A stretch of 64,000 bases of DNA from Globodera rostochiensis (lineage: Eukaryota > Nematoda > Chromadorea > Rhabditida > Heteroderidae): contig JAEVLN010000032.1 in NCBI GenBank assembly GCA_018350325.1, forward strand, positions 372,001-436,000. The letters run 5' to 3'. This document shows positions 24,975 to 36,834 of the stretch, in pieces; the first letter of the stretch is position 1, and every line of letters begins with the position of its first letter. Both the position numbers and the translations under genes were made by a program. The notes under the pieces were generated by a model. That model was given only the letters and a program-made list of their open reading frames with translations, was not told the origin of the DNA and made no database searches.

Positions 24975-25110
24975 AACAGGCAGGCGTTTAACAGTGAATT
25001 GCTTTGTCCTTGGATGTCGTCGGACAGCAGTTTCCTTCAGCCTTTTGCGCACTTTTTCGCCGCAACCATAGTCGTTGACTCCGCGCAAATCACATCAATC
25101 AGCAGCTGCC
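24975..25110 (-). pseudogene. Partial copy of the 30.4-30.7 kb pseudogene
   Basis: Nearly identical to 30600-30735. On the minus strand it reads QLLIDVICAESTTMVAAKKC, then shifts frame to LKETAVRRHPRTKQFTVKRL. It is truncated relative to the second copy and carries the same frame break, so the break predates the duplication. Confidence 0.55.
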
Positions 25111-25630
25111 CATTACCTGAATTGTGGAAATTTTTATTTATTTGTAAAAAAAAAAATTTTAAATTTACAATAGCCTATATAATATTTGGAAGCCCTGGGT
25201 TTTTAACCCTATTTTGTTGATTTTATGAATTGCCTCAATTCAAAAAAATTTTCTAAATTTACAAAAGCCTATATTTGTCTGAAATCTGGAAGCCCTGGGC
25301 TTTTAACCCTATTTTATTGAATATAATTTTTATGAATTGCCCCAATCTTTTCAAAAAAAATTTTTTCTAAATTGTACAATAGCCTATATAATTTGTCTGA
25401 AATCTCGAAGCCCCGGGCTTTTAACCCTATTTTGTTGAATATAATTTAAATTTTATGGATTGCCATTTCAAAAAAAATTTCTAAATGTACAATATAGCCC
25501 ATATAATTTGTCTGAAATTTGGATTTTTCATATGCCCTCTTAGCCATGAGATTGCACTAAGGCGCGTGATTTGCCTAAAATAGAAAATTTGCTTTCAAAA
25601 TGTTTGTGGTTAAATAATATGCCCTTTAAA
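24980..25630. repeat. Direct duplicate of 30595-31370
   Basis: Contains the pseudogene piece followed by about three diverged units of a ~105-125-bp repeat marked by gaagccctgggcttttaacc. The same layout follows the second pseudogene copy. Both lie upstream of a direct copy of the 13-exon secreted gene, so the duplicated unit includes this upstream DNA. Confidence 0.75.
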
Positions 25631-26313
25631 TCATTACGTTTAACATGTTCAATACATATAATATTAATTTGAGCATTAAAAAAGTAATAATTTATTAAAC
25701 AAATTTCACTAGAAACAATACAATAAAATAAAAACGATTTTTATTTTAATTATTTTAAAATAAACATTAAAATATTCAAAATTCGAAACAGTCTTACTTA
25801 TAGAATAAAAGTAATGAATTGGTTTATTCAAAATAATAAATAAAAAAAATTTAATCTTTTTCATAGATACAATTTTAAAAATTAGAAAAATATTTTATTT
25901 AATTTAAATTACTTTTTTAATTATTACTTTAATTTTATATCTAATAAAAAGAAAATAATGATTTAATGACTGTAAACCACGTGTTTGTTTTAACTATTTT
26001 CATTGTTTCCTATATTCAGGGCCCATAAATTAGATTTTTTAATGTAGAAATAAAACAATATTTGACTGCTTAAATTTATTGTTTTGGATGTAATTTCTTA
26101 GCAAAAAAAGCAAAAATTTAAAAAAAAATTCCCAGCGGCGCTAATAGGCATTTTTGATACATTTTTCTAAATAAATTCGCTAAAATGTTTATTTTTTCTT
26201 TCGGCAGGGGCCGCCGGACCCCTCCAATGCACAAAACGTTTGAACGGAGACACGAAAAAATTTTAGGAAAAACATTCAAAATCCGATCTAAAAATGCAAA
26301 ATGTTTTGTTTAG

Positions 26314-29300
26314 ATGAAAAGTTTCTTGATTTTTATTTTATTTTTGATTTTTCCATTGGGTGTTGAATTGAAAAATGATGCCGATGCCATCAAAGTGAGC
26401 AGCCCACAAAATTCAAGTAAAATAATTTGAATTTTTTTGTCTATTCATTAAAGTTAATTCATTTTTTAGAGCCGGCCAATTCAAATACGGATGGCAATGA
26501 ACTCGACAAGCAAATGGTGCCCAAAAAGTCAAATATTTTTGGCAAATTATCTCCGAAAAAACTGATGAGCTTCAGGAAGGATGAACAAGGTGCATTCAAA
26601 TAAACTGTTTTCAAAATGGTAACTTATACCGGGGGATTGGCACTATTTCACTTTAAACCCGGTTCCAACCAGAGCTGGACGAAACTCAAAAATTTTTTCC
26701 GACGAAACGAAACGAAAAAAATTATTTTTTCAACTTACGAAACGAAAACGAAACGAAAAAAATTAATTTTCATTTTACGAAACGAAAACGAAACGAAACA
26801 GCAAAAATTCTACGAAAAGAAACGAAACACGAAACGCCCAAAAAGTCACGAAAAACACGAAACACGAAACAAAACGAAACAGTTTCGTCCATCTCTGGTT
26901 CCAACACCATGACCGTTGTTTTTTTTTCTGGAAAATTTTTGGCGCAGCAAATTTGTAAACCAAAATTCGATTTTTTTTTTTTTTTGCTAGGCAACGCTAT
27001 CTTTACGGGGGTATACTTCTCTACTCCAAGTGGTCCATTGACCCAGTGACCCGGGTACCCTGATTTTCACTGCTTTTTATTTACCTATATATGTTTAATT
27101 ATTTAAAATTGGTTTTAAAAAGAATTTATTTTTTGTAGTTTTGCATTTGGACTTGAGCTATAGCGAATTGATGTTTTTGGAAGCATTTATTGTGAATAGA
27201 ATTCGGCAATTTCTGATCCGCCCACTCGTTGAGGGTCGTGTGAAAATCACTAAATACAAGACCAACACCGTCTACCAAGTTTGCATAAAGCATCCTAAAT
27301 TTTTATATATTTTTTTGAATTTTCTATTCAATTTTTTTCAATCGTTTAACAATTATTTGAGCAAAAATGACGAAATTTATTTATTTTTCCATTTGAAAAA
27401 GTATTCTTGCATTTATTTAAGATAATTGATGAAATATATGCAAGTTTCCCCTCTGCTGAAGAAGAGACAAAATGGCAAAATATTTTTGGAAAATTTACAC
27501 AATATTTGAAGGAAAAAATTGAAAGCTATAAAAGTAAATACAATCATTTTTTAAATTTTTTATTAAAACTGTAGCCAAAAACAAATGCATTAAATTATTT
27601 AATTTATTTTGTTAAATATTTTATATTTGTAGAAGAACACGACGAACAAATTGCGCCAGAAAGTGTGGTCATTTTCCAATTGTACGCCTTGCTTATGCTT
27701 GGAGAGTCCATCTTCAACGTTTGTCTTAATGAATATAAGCTCAACCAAAATGCCATGGTCGGCTGGTGGCGTTCTTTTCGCTATGAGTAATAATATTATT
27801 TAAATTATTCAAATTTTTATGAATTTTTTTATTTTAATAAAATCTTAATATGGTAAAGAATTCTCAATTTACTGTTATAATCATTATTTTAACAAATAAA
27901 ACATATTCTCCCAATTTACAATATTTATATTTATTTTCACATTTTTTGTTTATTGAATGGTAATTTGCAGATTGCCCACTTCCAAACTGATTGATTATGC
28001 ACCAGGAAGTGGTAATGATCAACCACAACTGAGACAACCATTGCTACAGTACTGCATTTGGAGAAGGAAATACTACCGTGACAACATCAAAAGTATCAAA
28101 AAGTACGGTATTATAAACTAAGTGTTTTATTAAAAGAATGAAGCGCCGAGTTTTTCGAAAAAAATTGAAATTTGTATAAATTTTAAATGTAAATATTTTT
28201 TAATATAAAAATTAATAATAATCAATTATGTTATCGGTAAAACAAAATTCTTTTTCAGGAAAGGCAGCGAATTGCGGAAACATTTAGCTATTAAAGTTCC
28301 AAAAGATCTTATTCAAATAAATTTGCATGTGCCTGAATATTTGACGGAGGATGGGGGTAATATTTTTACAAATAGGCTACGACTCATTAAGAGCCCGGAC
28401 AGAACCTGGGTCTCTAGGCCTGGATTTTCCAAACTCCTGATCCCGGAATCCTGCTGGGATTTTTGTCAAATTACCACGATCATAATATCCTGAAAAACCA
28501 GGATTTTGATCCTGGTAAATCCTGATCCTGGTCATTCCAAAATCCTGTTTAATTCTTGACCCTTATCCGTGATTTAAATCCTGGATCTTGGTCCGGGATT
28601 TAAAATCTTGATCCGTGGTTTAATCCTGATCTTGCTTGACCCGTGATTTAAAATCCTGATCTTGATCCTGATCCGGGATCTTAAAGCCTGATCTTGATCT
28701 GATTCGGAATTTGTCATAAATCCGGGCAATAGTCACAACATAATAAACTTCGAAATTTGAAATTTGTTTAAGCTTCTTTCAATCCGGAAGCCATGCCTGA
28801 TCAGGGAGAAAACAAAGATGCCGCACCAATATTCTTGGCACTTTATCAGTTGCAAGTGAATTTAAAAATTTAAAAATATTTTTATTTTTCAATTTTAGTC
28901 TTATGATTTCATACACCCAAGCGTTATTGTTGGCAAACTGGATATAAATGTACATAAATTTCAAATGTGCATTTTAATCTAAAAATGTTTAGAATTTTGT
29001 TAGGGCACCGGAGAACTGCTTAGAAGTTCATTACAGCACTGGTGGCATCAGAGTCACTAAGCTTGGCGACTTTGATCCGAAAAAACTAAAATTTATGTAA
29101 GATTTAAATAATATTATCTGTTAACAAAAAGTGAACAATATTTTTAATATAATTACACAAATTGTTTAGCAAAGTTTTGATGCTGAAAAATGTGACAACC
29201 AAGTTCAGTGTTCGTCAAATTGAATTGGCGCTCGATTATTTGGCACTCAATTACAAAAAACATGATGACATCAACGAAAATTGTGTCCATTTTATCAGCG

Positions 29301-29788
29301 AATTGATTAATTTGATTTCGGCAGAACGTCAAAATGACACATACCCTCCGGAAACGGTTGACTAAAATTATAAAATAAATTACAAGGCCCTATACGCAAA
29401 AACAAAAGTTTTTTTTTTGCTGATAACCCTATGAATAAACTACTAATCGTCGCTCTTTATTTCTTTTACATTATTTTCAATTAATTCATTTTAGTATTTA
29501 AAATCCGAGAGTCTACATATTATATTTAATTTGTGAATTTTTTAGCTCAATTATACGGAATACCCGGTTATTTATGAGAGTGATGATGCAACGTTTAAAA
29601 TCTCGAATGAAGTAAATGAAAACTTATTGTTAAAATTTTAATTTTTTTTATTAATTTAGGGAGAAGAGCACCGTGTGAATTGGAAAAACAATGAATTTTT
29701 AAAGTTGCCAAAAATCATTGTAATTTCAAAAAAATTGCCAAAAGCTGCGCAAAGCGTTGTTCGACAATTAACAAATCTTTTCCATTGA
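26314..29788 (+). CDS. Secreted LRAT/NlpC-P60-like family protein, copy 1 (492 aa)
   Basis: Thirteen exons join in phase: 26314-26416, 26470-26589, 27139-27278, 27422-27533, 27633-27786, 27971-28102, 28259-28356, 28773-28855, 28899-28949, 28993-29096, 29170-29356, 29546-29611, 29660-29788. Signal peptide MKSFLIFILFLIFPLG, then a Lys-rich linker (LSPKKLMSF), a helical region (VLHLDLSYSELMFLEAFIV) and MVGWWRSFRYE. Residues ~315-420 hold the conserved set FIHPSVIVG (His320), LEVHYSTGGI (His344) and NENCVHFISELINL (Cys404). This His-His-Cys order and the NC.HF..EL block resemble LRAT/HRASLS-type thiol acyltransferases; PPPDE (DeSI-like) peptidases share a related permuted papain fold. The substrate is unknown. 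If the weak donor after Thr (acg/gttgac) is not used, translation stops at 29365 and the last two exons are lost. The MITE at 26670-26897 is in intron 2. Confidence 0.75.
26670..26897. mobile_element. hAT-type MITE, 228 bp, in intron 2
   Basis: The terminal inverted repeats CAGAGCTGGACGAAAC and GTTTCGTCCATCTCTG differ at one base. They are flanked by an exact 8-bp direct repeat, GTTCCAAC (662-669 and 898-905 of 26 kb), the target-site duplication length and CAGAG terminus expected of hAT elements. The interior is aacgaaacga-like simple sequence with no transposase. The other two gene copies lack it. Confidence 0.85.
28440..28735. repeat. gatcctgatccgggatttaaa repeat in intron 7, copy 1
   Basis: Short, diverged tandem words (ttgatcctgatccgggattt) fill much of intron 7. 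All three gene copies have this repeat in the same intron but with very different unit numbers, so it predates the duplications. Confidence 0.8.
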
Positions 29789-29821
29789 GTGAACGATGTG
29801 TCGATGTGTGATGTATTTGAT

Positions 29822-30092
29822 GGGTGCGCTTCGTTCCCCCCCCCCCCCCGGCGGTCTGAAAACCCTATAAACTCTGTACTTTGTCAACTCAACTTTAAAA
29901 TCAGTACTTTCAAAAGTTCAAAGTCTTTGGAATATTTGTGCAATTATAAGATCAAGTAGCTTGCATAAATGTTACAGACTATTGCTCACGGAAAGTCAAA
30001 ATTTTCTAACATTTTATTTTCTGACATTCTCAAAAGTTAATGAAGCATTTTTAGTCTGCTTAATAATTAATCCTACCAGGCATGCTCACGGA
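29822..30092. repeat. Dispersed repeat beginning gggtgcgcttcgttccccc
   Basis: Starts just after copy 1 with gggtgcgcttcgtt and a C run, and runs to about 30092. A ~75-80% similar copy lies at 41752-42008, directly after a GC-rich RNA-like locus. The short ORF at 29961 is not supported. Confidence 0.75.
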
Positions 30093-30359
30093 TACGAATT
30101 TTCGTACCCGTTAACGAAATATGCCACGAGACAATTAATACACGACTAATTGTGAAAACACAAAAAATATGATCGGAAAGAGTGATGGCAGGAGCCTCCT
30201 AAATTTTAAAAATTTCAATCTCATATAAAATTCTAAAAAAGGAAGTAATAAGCAATTGAAAAAGGAATTACAAAGAAGCAGTTGAGCATATCGAGCGCCC
30301 TAAACTCGTCGAATTAAGAAATTCAATTTCAATAAAATTAAATCAGCAAGTTGTTGCAC

Positions 30360-30745
30360 ATCTTGTGCACATGCTCAACGATGCAACTTCGGGCGCACTG
30401 GGTAACGCGCGGCGTCGAGAGAGCGCAGTTGAAGCCATTGACTGTAAAATGTTTGCGTCCACAGCTCAAGATTGTTGAGGTCTGCCACCAGCAGGACTTT
30501 GGCTTTTGACAGACTGTAGATCACTCGCAGGGCGCGCATGGCTGTGAACAGCGTGCTCCAGGGGTCCTTGGGGGATCGTATCAGTTAGGTGGCCGGCAGG
30601 CGTTTAACAGTGAATTGCTTTGTCCTTGGATGTCGTCGGACAGCAGTTTCCTTCAGCCTTTTGCGCACTTTTTCGCCGCAACCATAGTCGTTGACTCCGC
30701 GCAAATCACATCAATCAGCAGCTGCCCATTACCTGAATTGTGGAA
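30360..30745 (-). pseudogene. Pseudogene with frameshift and stop
   Basis: Minus-strand translation gives QLLIDVICAESTTMVAAKKC, a frameshift, LKETAVRRHPRTKQFTVKRL, an in-frame stop, then SPKDPWSTLFTAMRALRVIY, SLSKAKVLLVADLNNLELW and LQLRSLDAARYPV before a final stop near 30393. The long stretches of natural protein sequence show it descends from a real gene, but two breaks make it non-functional. I do not recognise the parent. Confidence 0.6.
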
Positions 30746-31370
30746 ATTTTTATTTATTTGTAAAAAAAAAATTTTTAAATTTACAATAGCCTATATAATA
30801 TTTGGAAGCCCTGGGTTTTTAACCCTATTTTGTTGATTTTATGAATTGCCTCAATTTAAAAAAATTTTCTAAATTTACAAAAGCCTATATTTGTCTGAAA
30901 TCTGGAAGCCCTGGGCTTTTAACCCTATTTTATTGAATATAATTTTTATGAATTGACCCAAACTTTTCAAAAAAAAATTTCTAAATTTATAAAAGTCTAT
31001 ATAGTTTGTCTGAAATCTAGAAGCCTTAGGCTTTTAACCCTATTTTGTTGAATATAATTTAAATTTTATGAATTGCCTCAATCTTTTCAAAAAAAAATTT
31101 CTAAATTTATAAAAGTCTATATAGTTTGTCTGAAATCTGGAAGCCCTAGGCTTTTAATCCTATTTTGTTGAATATAATTTGAAATTTATATTCAAAAAAA
31201 ATTAGTTGTACAATATAGCCTATATAATTTGTCTGAAATTTGGATTTTTCATATGCCCTTTTAGCCATGAATTGCACTAATTTGTAAGGCGCGTGATTTG
31301 CCTAAAATAGAAAATTTTGCTTTCAAAATGTTTGTGATTAAATAAATATATGCCCTTTAAATCAATACGT
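30595..31370. repeat. Direct duplicate of 24980-25630
   Basis: Second copy of the pseudogene plus the gaagccctgggcttttaacc-type repeat, here with four units. It lies directly upstream of gene copy 2. Confidence 0.75.
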
Positions 31371-31445
31371 TTAACATCGGAGACACGAAAAAATTTTAGG
31401 AAAACATTCAAAATCCGATCTAAAAATGCAAAATGTTTTGTTTAG

Positions 31446-34400
31446 ATGAAAAGTTTCTTGATTTTTATTTTATTTTTGGTTTTACCATTGGGTGTTGAAT
31501 TGAAAAATGATGCCGATGCCATCAAAGTGAGCAGCCCACAAAATTCAAGTAAAATTAATTTGACTTTTTTTTGTCTATTCATTAAAATTTTAATTCATTT
31601 TTCAGAGGCGGCCAATTCAAATACGGATGGCAATGAACTCGATAAGCAAATGGTGCCCAAACAGTCGAATATTTTTGCCAAATTTCCAAAAAGACTGATG
31701 AGCTTCAGGAAAAGCCATCAACAGGATGAAGACGGTATTCAAAAGGGTTAGCTCCAGAAAATGAAAACCACCGGGAATTATCAAAACTGTTGAAAACTAG
31801 ACATCGGTATTTTGAATGGGCCCGGGCACCCGGGCTCGGCGCCAGGACGGGTTTTTCTGGGAAATTTTGGCGCAGCAAAATTTGTAAACCAAAATTCGAT
31901 TTTTTTTTTTTGTTGGGCAGCGCTATCTTTAGGGGTGTATTTCTGTAGTCCTAGAAATTCTGGTCTACTGACCAGTGGGGCCCGGGTACCCTGATTTTCA
32001 CTGCTTTTTATTTATACATGTTAAATTCTTTAAAATTGGTTTTAAAAAGAATTTATTTTTTGTAGTTTTGCATTTTGACTTGAGCTATAGCGAACTGATG
32101 TTTTTGGAAGCATTTATTGTGAATACAATTCGCCAATTTCTGATACGCCCACTCGTTGAGGGTCGTGTGCAAATCACCAAATACAAGACCAACACCGTCT
32201 ACCAAGTCTGCATAAAGCATCCTAAACTTTTATATATTTTTTTGAATTTTCTATTCAATTTTTTCCAATTGTTTAACAATTATTTGAGCAAAAATGACGA
32301 AATTAATAGACCAGTGGGGCCCGGGTACCCTGATTTTCACTGCTTTTTATTTATACATGTTAAATTCTTTAAAATTGGTTTTAAAAAGAATTTATTTTTT
32401 GTAGTTTTGCATTTTGACTTGAGCTATAGCGAACTGATGTTTTTGGAAGCATTTATTGTGAATACAATTCGCCAATTTCTGATACGCCCACTCGTTGAGG
32501 GTCGTGTGCAAATCACCAAATACAAGACCAACACCGTCTACCAAGTCTGCATAAAGCATCCTAAACTTTTATATATTTTTTTGAATTTTCTATTCAATTT
32601 TTTCCAATTGTTTAACAATTATTTGAGCAAAAATGACGAAATTAATATATTTTTTCATTTGAAATACTATTCTTGAATTTTATTTAAGATAATTGATGCA
32701 ATATATACAAATTTCCGCACTAAAGAAGGGACAAAATTGAAAAATATTTTTAACAAATTTACACAATATTTGAAGGAAAAAACTGAAAGCTATAAAAGTA
32801 AATTCAATCGTTTTTTTTTAAATTTCAATATGGACACTTCAGTACCAAAAGTAAAATGAAACTCCTTTCTCCGCAGACAACTGTGCACAGAAGCCCGGCA
32901 AGGGTTTAGGCCAAAAATATCCATTTTGGCTATGTTTAAGTGGTTCAAAAACCGGTTCAAACATTTTTCCTAAACTTTTGACCTATTTTTCCGAGCTTAT
33001 CTCGTCGAGACAAAGCGATTGGTATATAATTTATGCCGTTTTGGAATGGGGCGTTCGCTATAGTTTATCCAATTTTATTTATTAAAACAATAGCCAAAAA
33101 CAAATGCATTATTTTATTAAATTTTTAAAATTTGTAGAAGAACACGACGCACAAATTGCGCCAGAAAGTGTGGTCTTTTTCCAATTCGACGCCTTGCTTA
33201 TGCTCGGAGAGTCCATCTTCAACGTTTGTCTTAATGAATATAAGCTCAACCAAAATGCCATGGTCGGCTGGTGGCTTTCTTTTCGCTATGAGTAATAATA
33301 TTATTTAAAATATTCAAATCTTTTAATTTAATAAAATTTTAATATGGTAAAGAATTCTGAATTTACTGTTATAATCATTATTGAACAAATAACAATATAT
33401 TCCCCCAAATTTACTTTTTTTCAAATAGTATTTCAATTATAAATTTTTTACTTAAAAATATTTATATTTATTTTCACATTTTTTATTTATTGATTAATTT
33501 GCAGATTGTCCACTTCCAAACTGATTAATTATGCACCAGAAAGTGGTAATGATCAACCCCAACTGAGACAACCATTGCTACAGTACTGCATTTGGAGAAG
33601 GAAATACTACCGTGACAACATCCAATGTATCAAAAAGTACGGTATTATAAACTAAGTGTTTTATTAAAAGGCAATGAAGCGCCGGGTTTCTCGAAAAAAA
33701 AAATTAAATTTAAAAGCATTTTTATAGAATAATTATGTTAAATTCTAAATTTCTAAATGTAAATTTTTTTTAATATAAAAATTAATAATCAATTATGTTA
33801 TCAGTTAAAACAAGATCTTTTTTTTCAGGAAAGGCAGCGAATTGCGGAAATATTTTGCTATTAAAGTTCCAAAACATCTTATTCAAATAAATTTGCATGT
33901 GCCTGAATATTTGACGGAGAATGGGGGTAATATTTTTACAAATTGGCTACGACCCAGTCAAGAGCCCGGACAGAACCTGGGTCTCCAGGCCTGGATTTTC
34001 TGGTCATTTCCAAATCCTGATCCGGGATTTAAATCCTAATCTTGATCCTGATCCGGGATTTAAACCCAGATCTTGATCCTGATCCGGGATTTTTCAAAAA
34101 GGGCCCTAGTCACAGCATAAAAAATGTCGAACGAATTTCCAAATTTAAAATTTGATTAAGCTTCTTTCAATCCGGAAGACATGCCTGATCAGGGAGAAAA
34201 CCAAGATGCCGCACCAATTTTCTTGGCACTTTATCAGTTGCAAGTGAATTTAAAAATTTCAAAATATTTTTTATTTTTCAATTTTAGTCTTATGATGTCA
34301 TACACCCAAGCGTTATTGTCGGCAAACTGGATATAAATGTACATAAATTTCAAAATGTGGATTTTTTCAATTTTAAAAAATGTTTAGAATTTTGATAATG

Positions 34401-35409
34401 CACCGGAGAACTGTTTAGAAGTTCATTACAGCACCGGTGGCATCAGAGTCACTAAGCTTGGCGACTTTGGCGATCCGAAAAAACTAAAATTTATGTAAAA
34501 TTTAAATAATATTATTCTGTTTAACAAATAAGCGAATAATATTTTTAATAAATTAAAATTTAATTACCCAAATTGTTTAGCAAAGTTTTGAGGCTGAAAA
34601 ATGTGACAACCAAGTTCAGTGTTCGTCAAATTGAATCGGTGCTCGATTATTTGGCACTCAATTACAAAAAATATGATGACATCAACGAAAATTGTGTCCA
34701 TTTTATCAGCGAATTGATTAATTTGATTTCGGCAGAACGTCAGAATGGCACATACCCTCCGGAAACGGTTGAATAAAATTATAAAATAAATTAATTGATT
34801 ATTGATTAAATCCAAAACAGGAGCTTAGGTTGGAAGTATCTTAATACTTAGACCTAGAATTACTTAAACTTGAAACATAGCATTTACCTAGTTGAATATT
34901 TATTTTAGGATTACAATTTAAAAATTACAAAAAAAAAGATTTTGTATAATAGCTGGCCAAGAATTTTCCAAACTACCTAATTAGGCATACATAATTGGTA
35001 ATATATTCTTCACCAATTCTCTTAATTTACAGCCCTATGAATAAACTACTAATCGTCGCTCTTTATTTCTTTAACATTATTTTCATTTAATTCATTTTAT
35101 TATTTAAATCCGACATCCTACATATTTATATATATTTAATTTGTACATGTTTAAATTTTTTTTAGCTCAATTATACGGAATACCCGGTTATTTATGGGAG
35201 GTATGCCAAAACGTTTAATCTCTCGGATGAGGTAAATGAAAATTTATTGTTAAAAAATTTAATTTTTTTTATTAAATTAGGGAAAAGAGCACAGTGTGAA
35301 TTGGGAAAACAATGAATTTTTGAAGTTGCCAAAAATCATTGTAATTTCAAAAAAATTGCCAAAAGCTGCGCAAAGCGTTGTTCGACAATTAACAAATCTT
35401 TTCCACTGA
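31446..35409 (+). CDS. Secreted LRAT/NlpC-P60-like family protein, copy 2 (495 aa)
   Basis: Same 13-exon plan as copy 1, and every splice phase agrees: 31446-31548, 31606-31734, 32066-32205 (or its duplicate 32405-32544), 32689-32797, 33138-33291, 33505-33636, 33829-33926, 34161-34243, 34288-34338, 34388-34494, 34581-34767, 35166-35231, 35281-35409. The signal peptide is MKSFLIFILFLVLPLG. Candidate catalytic residues are His322 (VIHPSVIVG), His346 (VHYSTGGI) and Cys407 (NENCVHFISEL). No frame break is seen. Exon 3 is tandemly duplicated; including both copies would shift the frame, because the exon enters in phase 1 and leaves in phase 0, so only one can be used. Intron 4 carries ~240 bp absent from copy 1. 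The alternative stop is at 34776 if the acg/gttgaa donor is skipped. Confidence 0.75.
31972..32649. repeat. 339-bp tandem duplication spanning exon 3
   Basis: 31972-32310 and 32311-32649 look identical to the eye, starting ccagtggggcccgggtaccc. Each contains the whole of exon 3 with its acceptor and donor. Such identity suggests a very recent event or an assembly artefact. The 233-codon ORF here exists only because 339 is divisible by three. Confidence 0.9.
34015..34090. repeat. Intron-7 gatcc repeat, copy 2 (short)
   Basis: Two to three units of gatcctgatccgggatttaa in the same intron position as in copies 1 and 3. Confidence 0.75.
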
Positions 35410-36044
35410 GATGAACGATGTGTGATGTATTTGATGGGTGCGCTTTGTTTTCTCCCGGGCCTTTGTTGTTTCACCCATTTTTTGATCAGATGTGCGAAGA
35501 ATGATTGACACAAATTGGTCTATTTTGGGAAAGAACTTTCCGGGCACGGCACGGATAGTTCTAGGGAAAGTGTTTTTATTATCGTTAATGTACTAGGTTG
35601 GGTATTTGTTGCCGTTAAATGCTTATTCAAAACAATATTTTTTGCAATAAGTGCTCCGGGATCGCATCTCCAAGACTCAGTTATCCATTAACCATTTTTA
35701 TGCGCCAACAACAAATTCATTATCATCATATTTAATTTAAATGTGCACAACTCTCCTTTGAAAGGCGCCGCGGGCGAGGCATTAGGCGAAGGCATTTTGT
35801 CCTTTTTTGAGGCTTTTAAATATTTGACATTTCAGTCCCCAGCTTAAATGATCATGCCAGTATGAGGTCTACGGTTTAAAAGCTTTGCCCAGTAAAATTT
35901 TTGATTGTTAAGAAAATTTATAAATGCCCTGGACCGTAGTTACATATTTTCCTGGGTTTTTTAACCAATGGCCAATAAACGGCATATTTTTATTTAAAAA
36001 TTTGTCGTTTATTTAACAACAAAAAAGGGCAAAACACAAAAATT
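35410..36044. other. Downstream part of the duplicated unit
   Basis: No gene. Sequence near 35450-35560 (ttgatcagatgtgcgaagaa, ggaaagaactttccgggcac) reappears inverted at about 60070-59980, showing that the inverted duplication continues past the gene. The rest is AT-rich. Confidence 0.6.
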
Positions 36045-36500
36045 CAAAAAAGTGGTGATTCGCTCAAGCCAACTCCAACCGAATACAACCGCCGAGTTTA
36101 AGGGGTGGGCCATTGCCAAGCCTCGCGGTGGATACTCCGCACGCCGTTGAAGGACATGGAGAGAGTGATCCATCCGTCTAACTCTCTCCCGTCCCATTCC
36201 GCGATGCGAAATGAGAGGGAAGGAGAGTAGACCGCAGCACAATGCACTCCGAAAGTGCGAGAGGCTGCGGTTTTACCCGCATCAACCGCTCACTGCCCGA
36301 GGGCAGCCCAGCGAGTGACAAGGGGCCCGTCCGACGCGCGCGAACCTGCCGCGCTTTGTGCACCGGACAAAGCAAAGCGGCGACAGCGCGTGCGCGCTGC
36401 CATGGCCGCGGGCGGGAAACGGCGCTGGCGAGCAAACCACACGACACTGCACGCGCAGCTTGCAGTTCTTATATAATGGAAAGGAATTTCACATTCAGCA
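36045..36500 (-). ncRNA. Candidate structured RNA locus, type B (copy 1)
   Basis: Read on the minus strand it has a TATA box (tatataag, near 36469-36476) and a ~400-bp GC-rich body rich in inverted words, with shared landmarks cgccgtttcccgcc, gctgtcgccgc and ttcggttggagt. It ends in ttgagcgaatcaccactttttt. It is the inverted duplicate of 59290-59765. GC is far above the surroundings. ORFs run both ways, as in any GC-rich low-stop DNA, and none has protein character or agrees between copies. A Pol III transcript is inferred. A GC-rich repeat without transcription is the alternative. Confidence 0.45.
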
Positions 36501-36834
36501 CCTAAGAAACCCTATAAAAGTGGTTCCAAAAACGCAAAAAATGGACACAAAACTACATCGCGGACGGGCGTAAAAATGATCAAAAAAATAGAAAATATCA
36601 AATTTTTGTTGAAATTTTCCGGTTTCCGGATGTGTCCGTAAATCCGGTATCCCGGACCCAAAAAATGTAGGAAAAACTAGCTTTACGAATTATGCCAAAA
36701 AATAAATAAAAATGAAACAGAATGTCATGTTATGTCAAAATCATCGATATTTTCGCGAAGCACAAAAAATAACTATAAATGTAAATATTTTAAACAGGAA
36801 AAACAAAGTTAAATAAAATAAAAAGTGATTAAAA

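Noticed and set aside
31975..32676. 233-codon ORF as a gene
   Set aside because: It reads intron and duplicated exon 3 in series; the splice sites conserved in three gene copies show the real structure.
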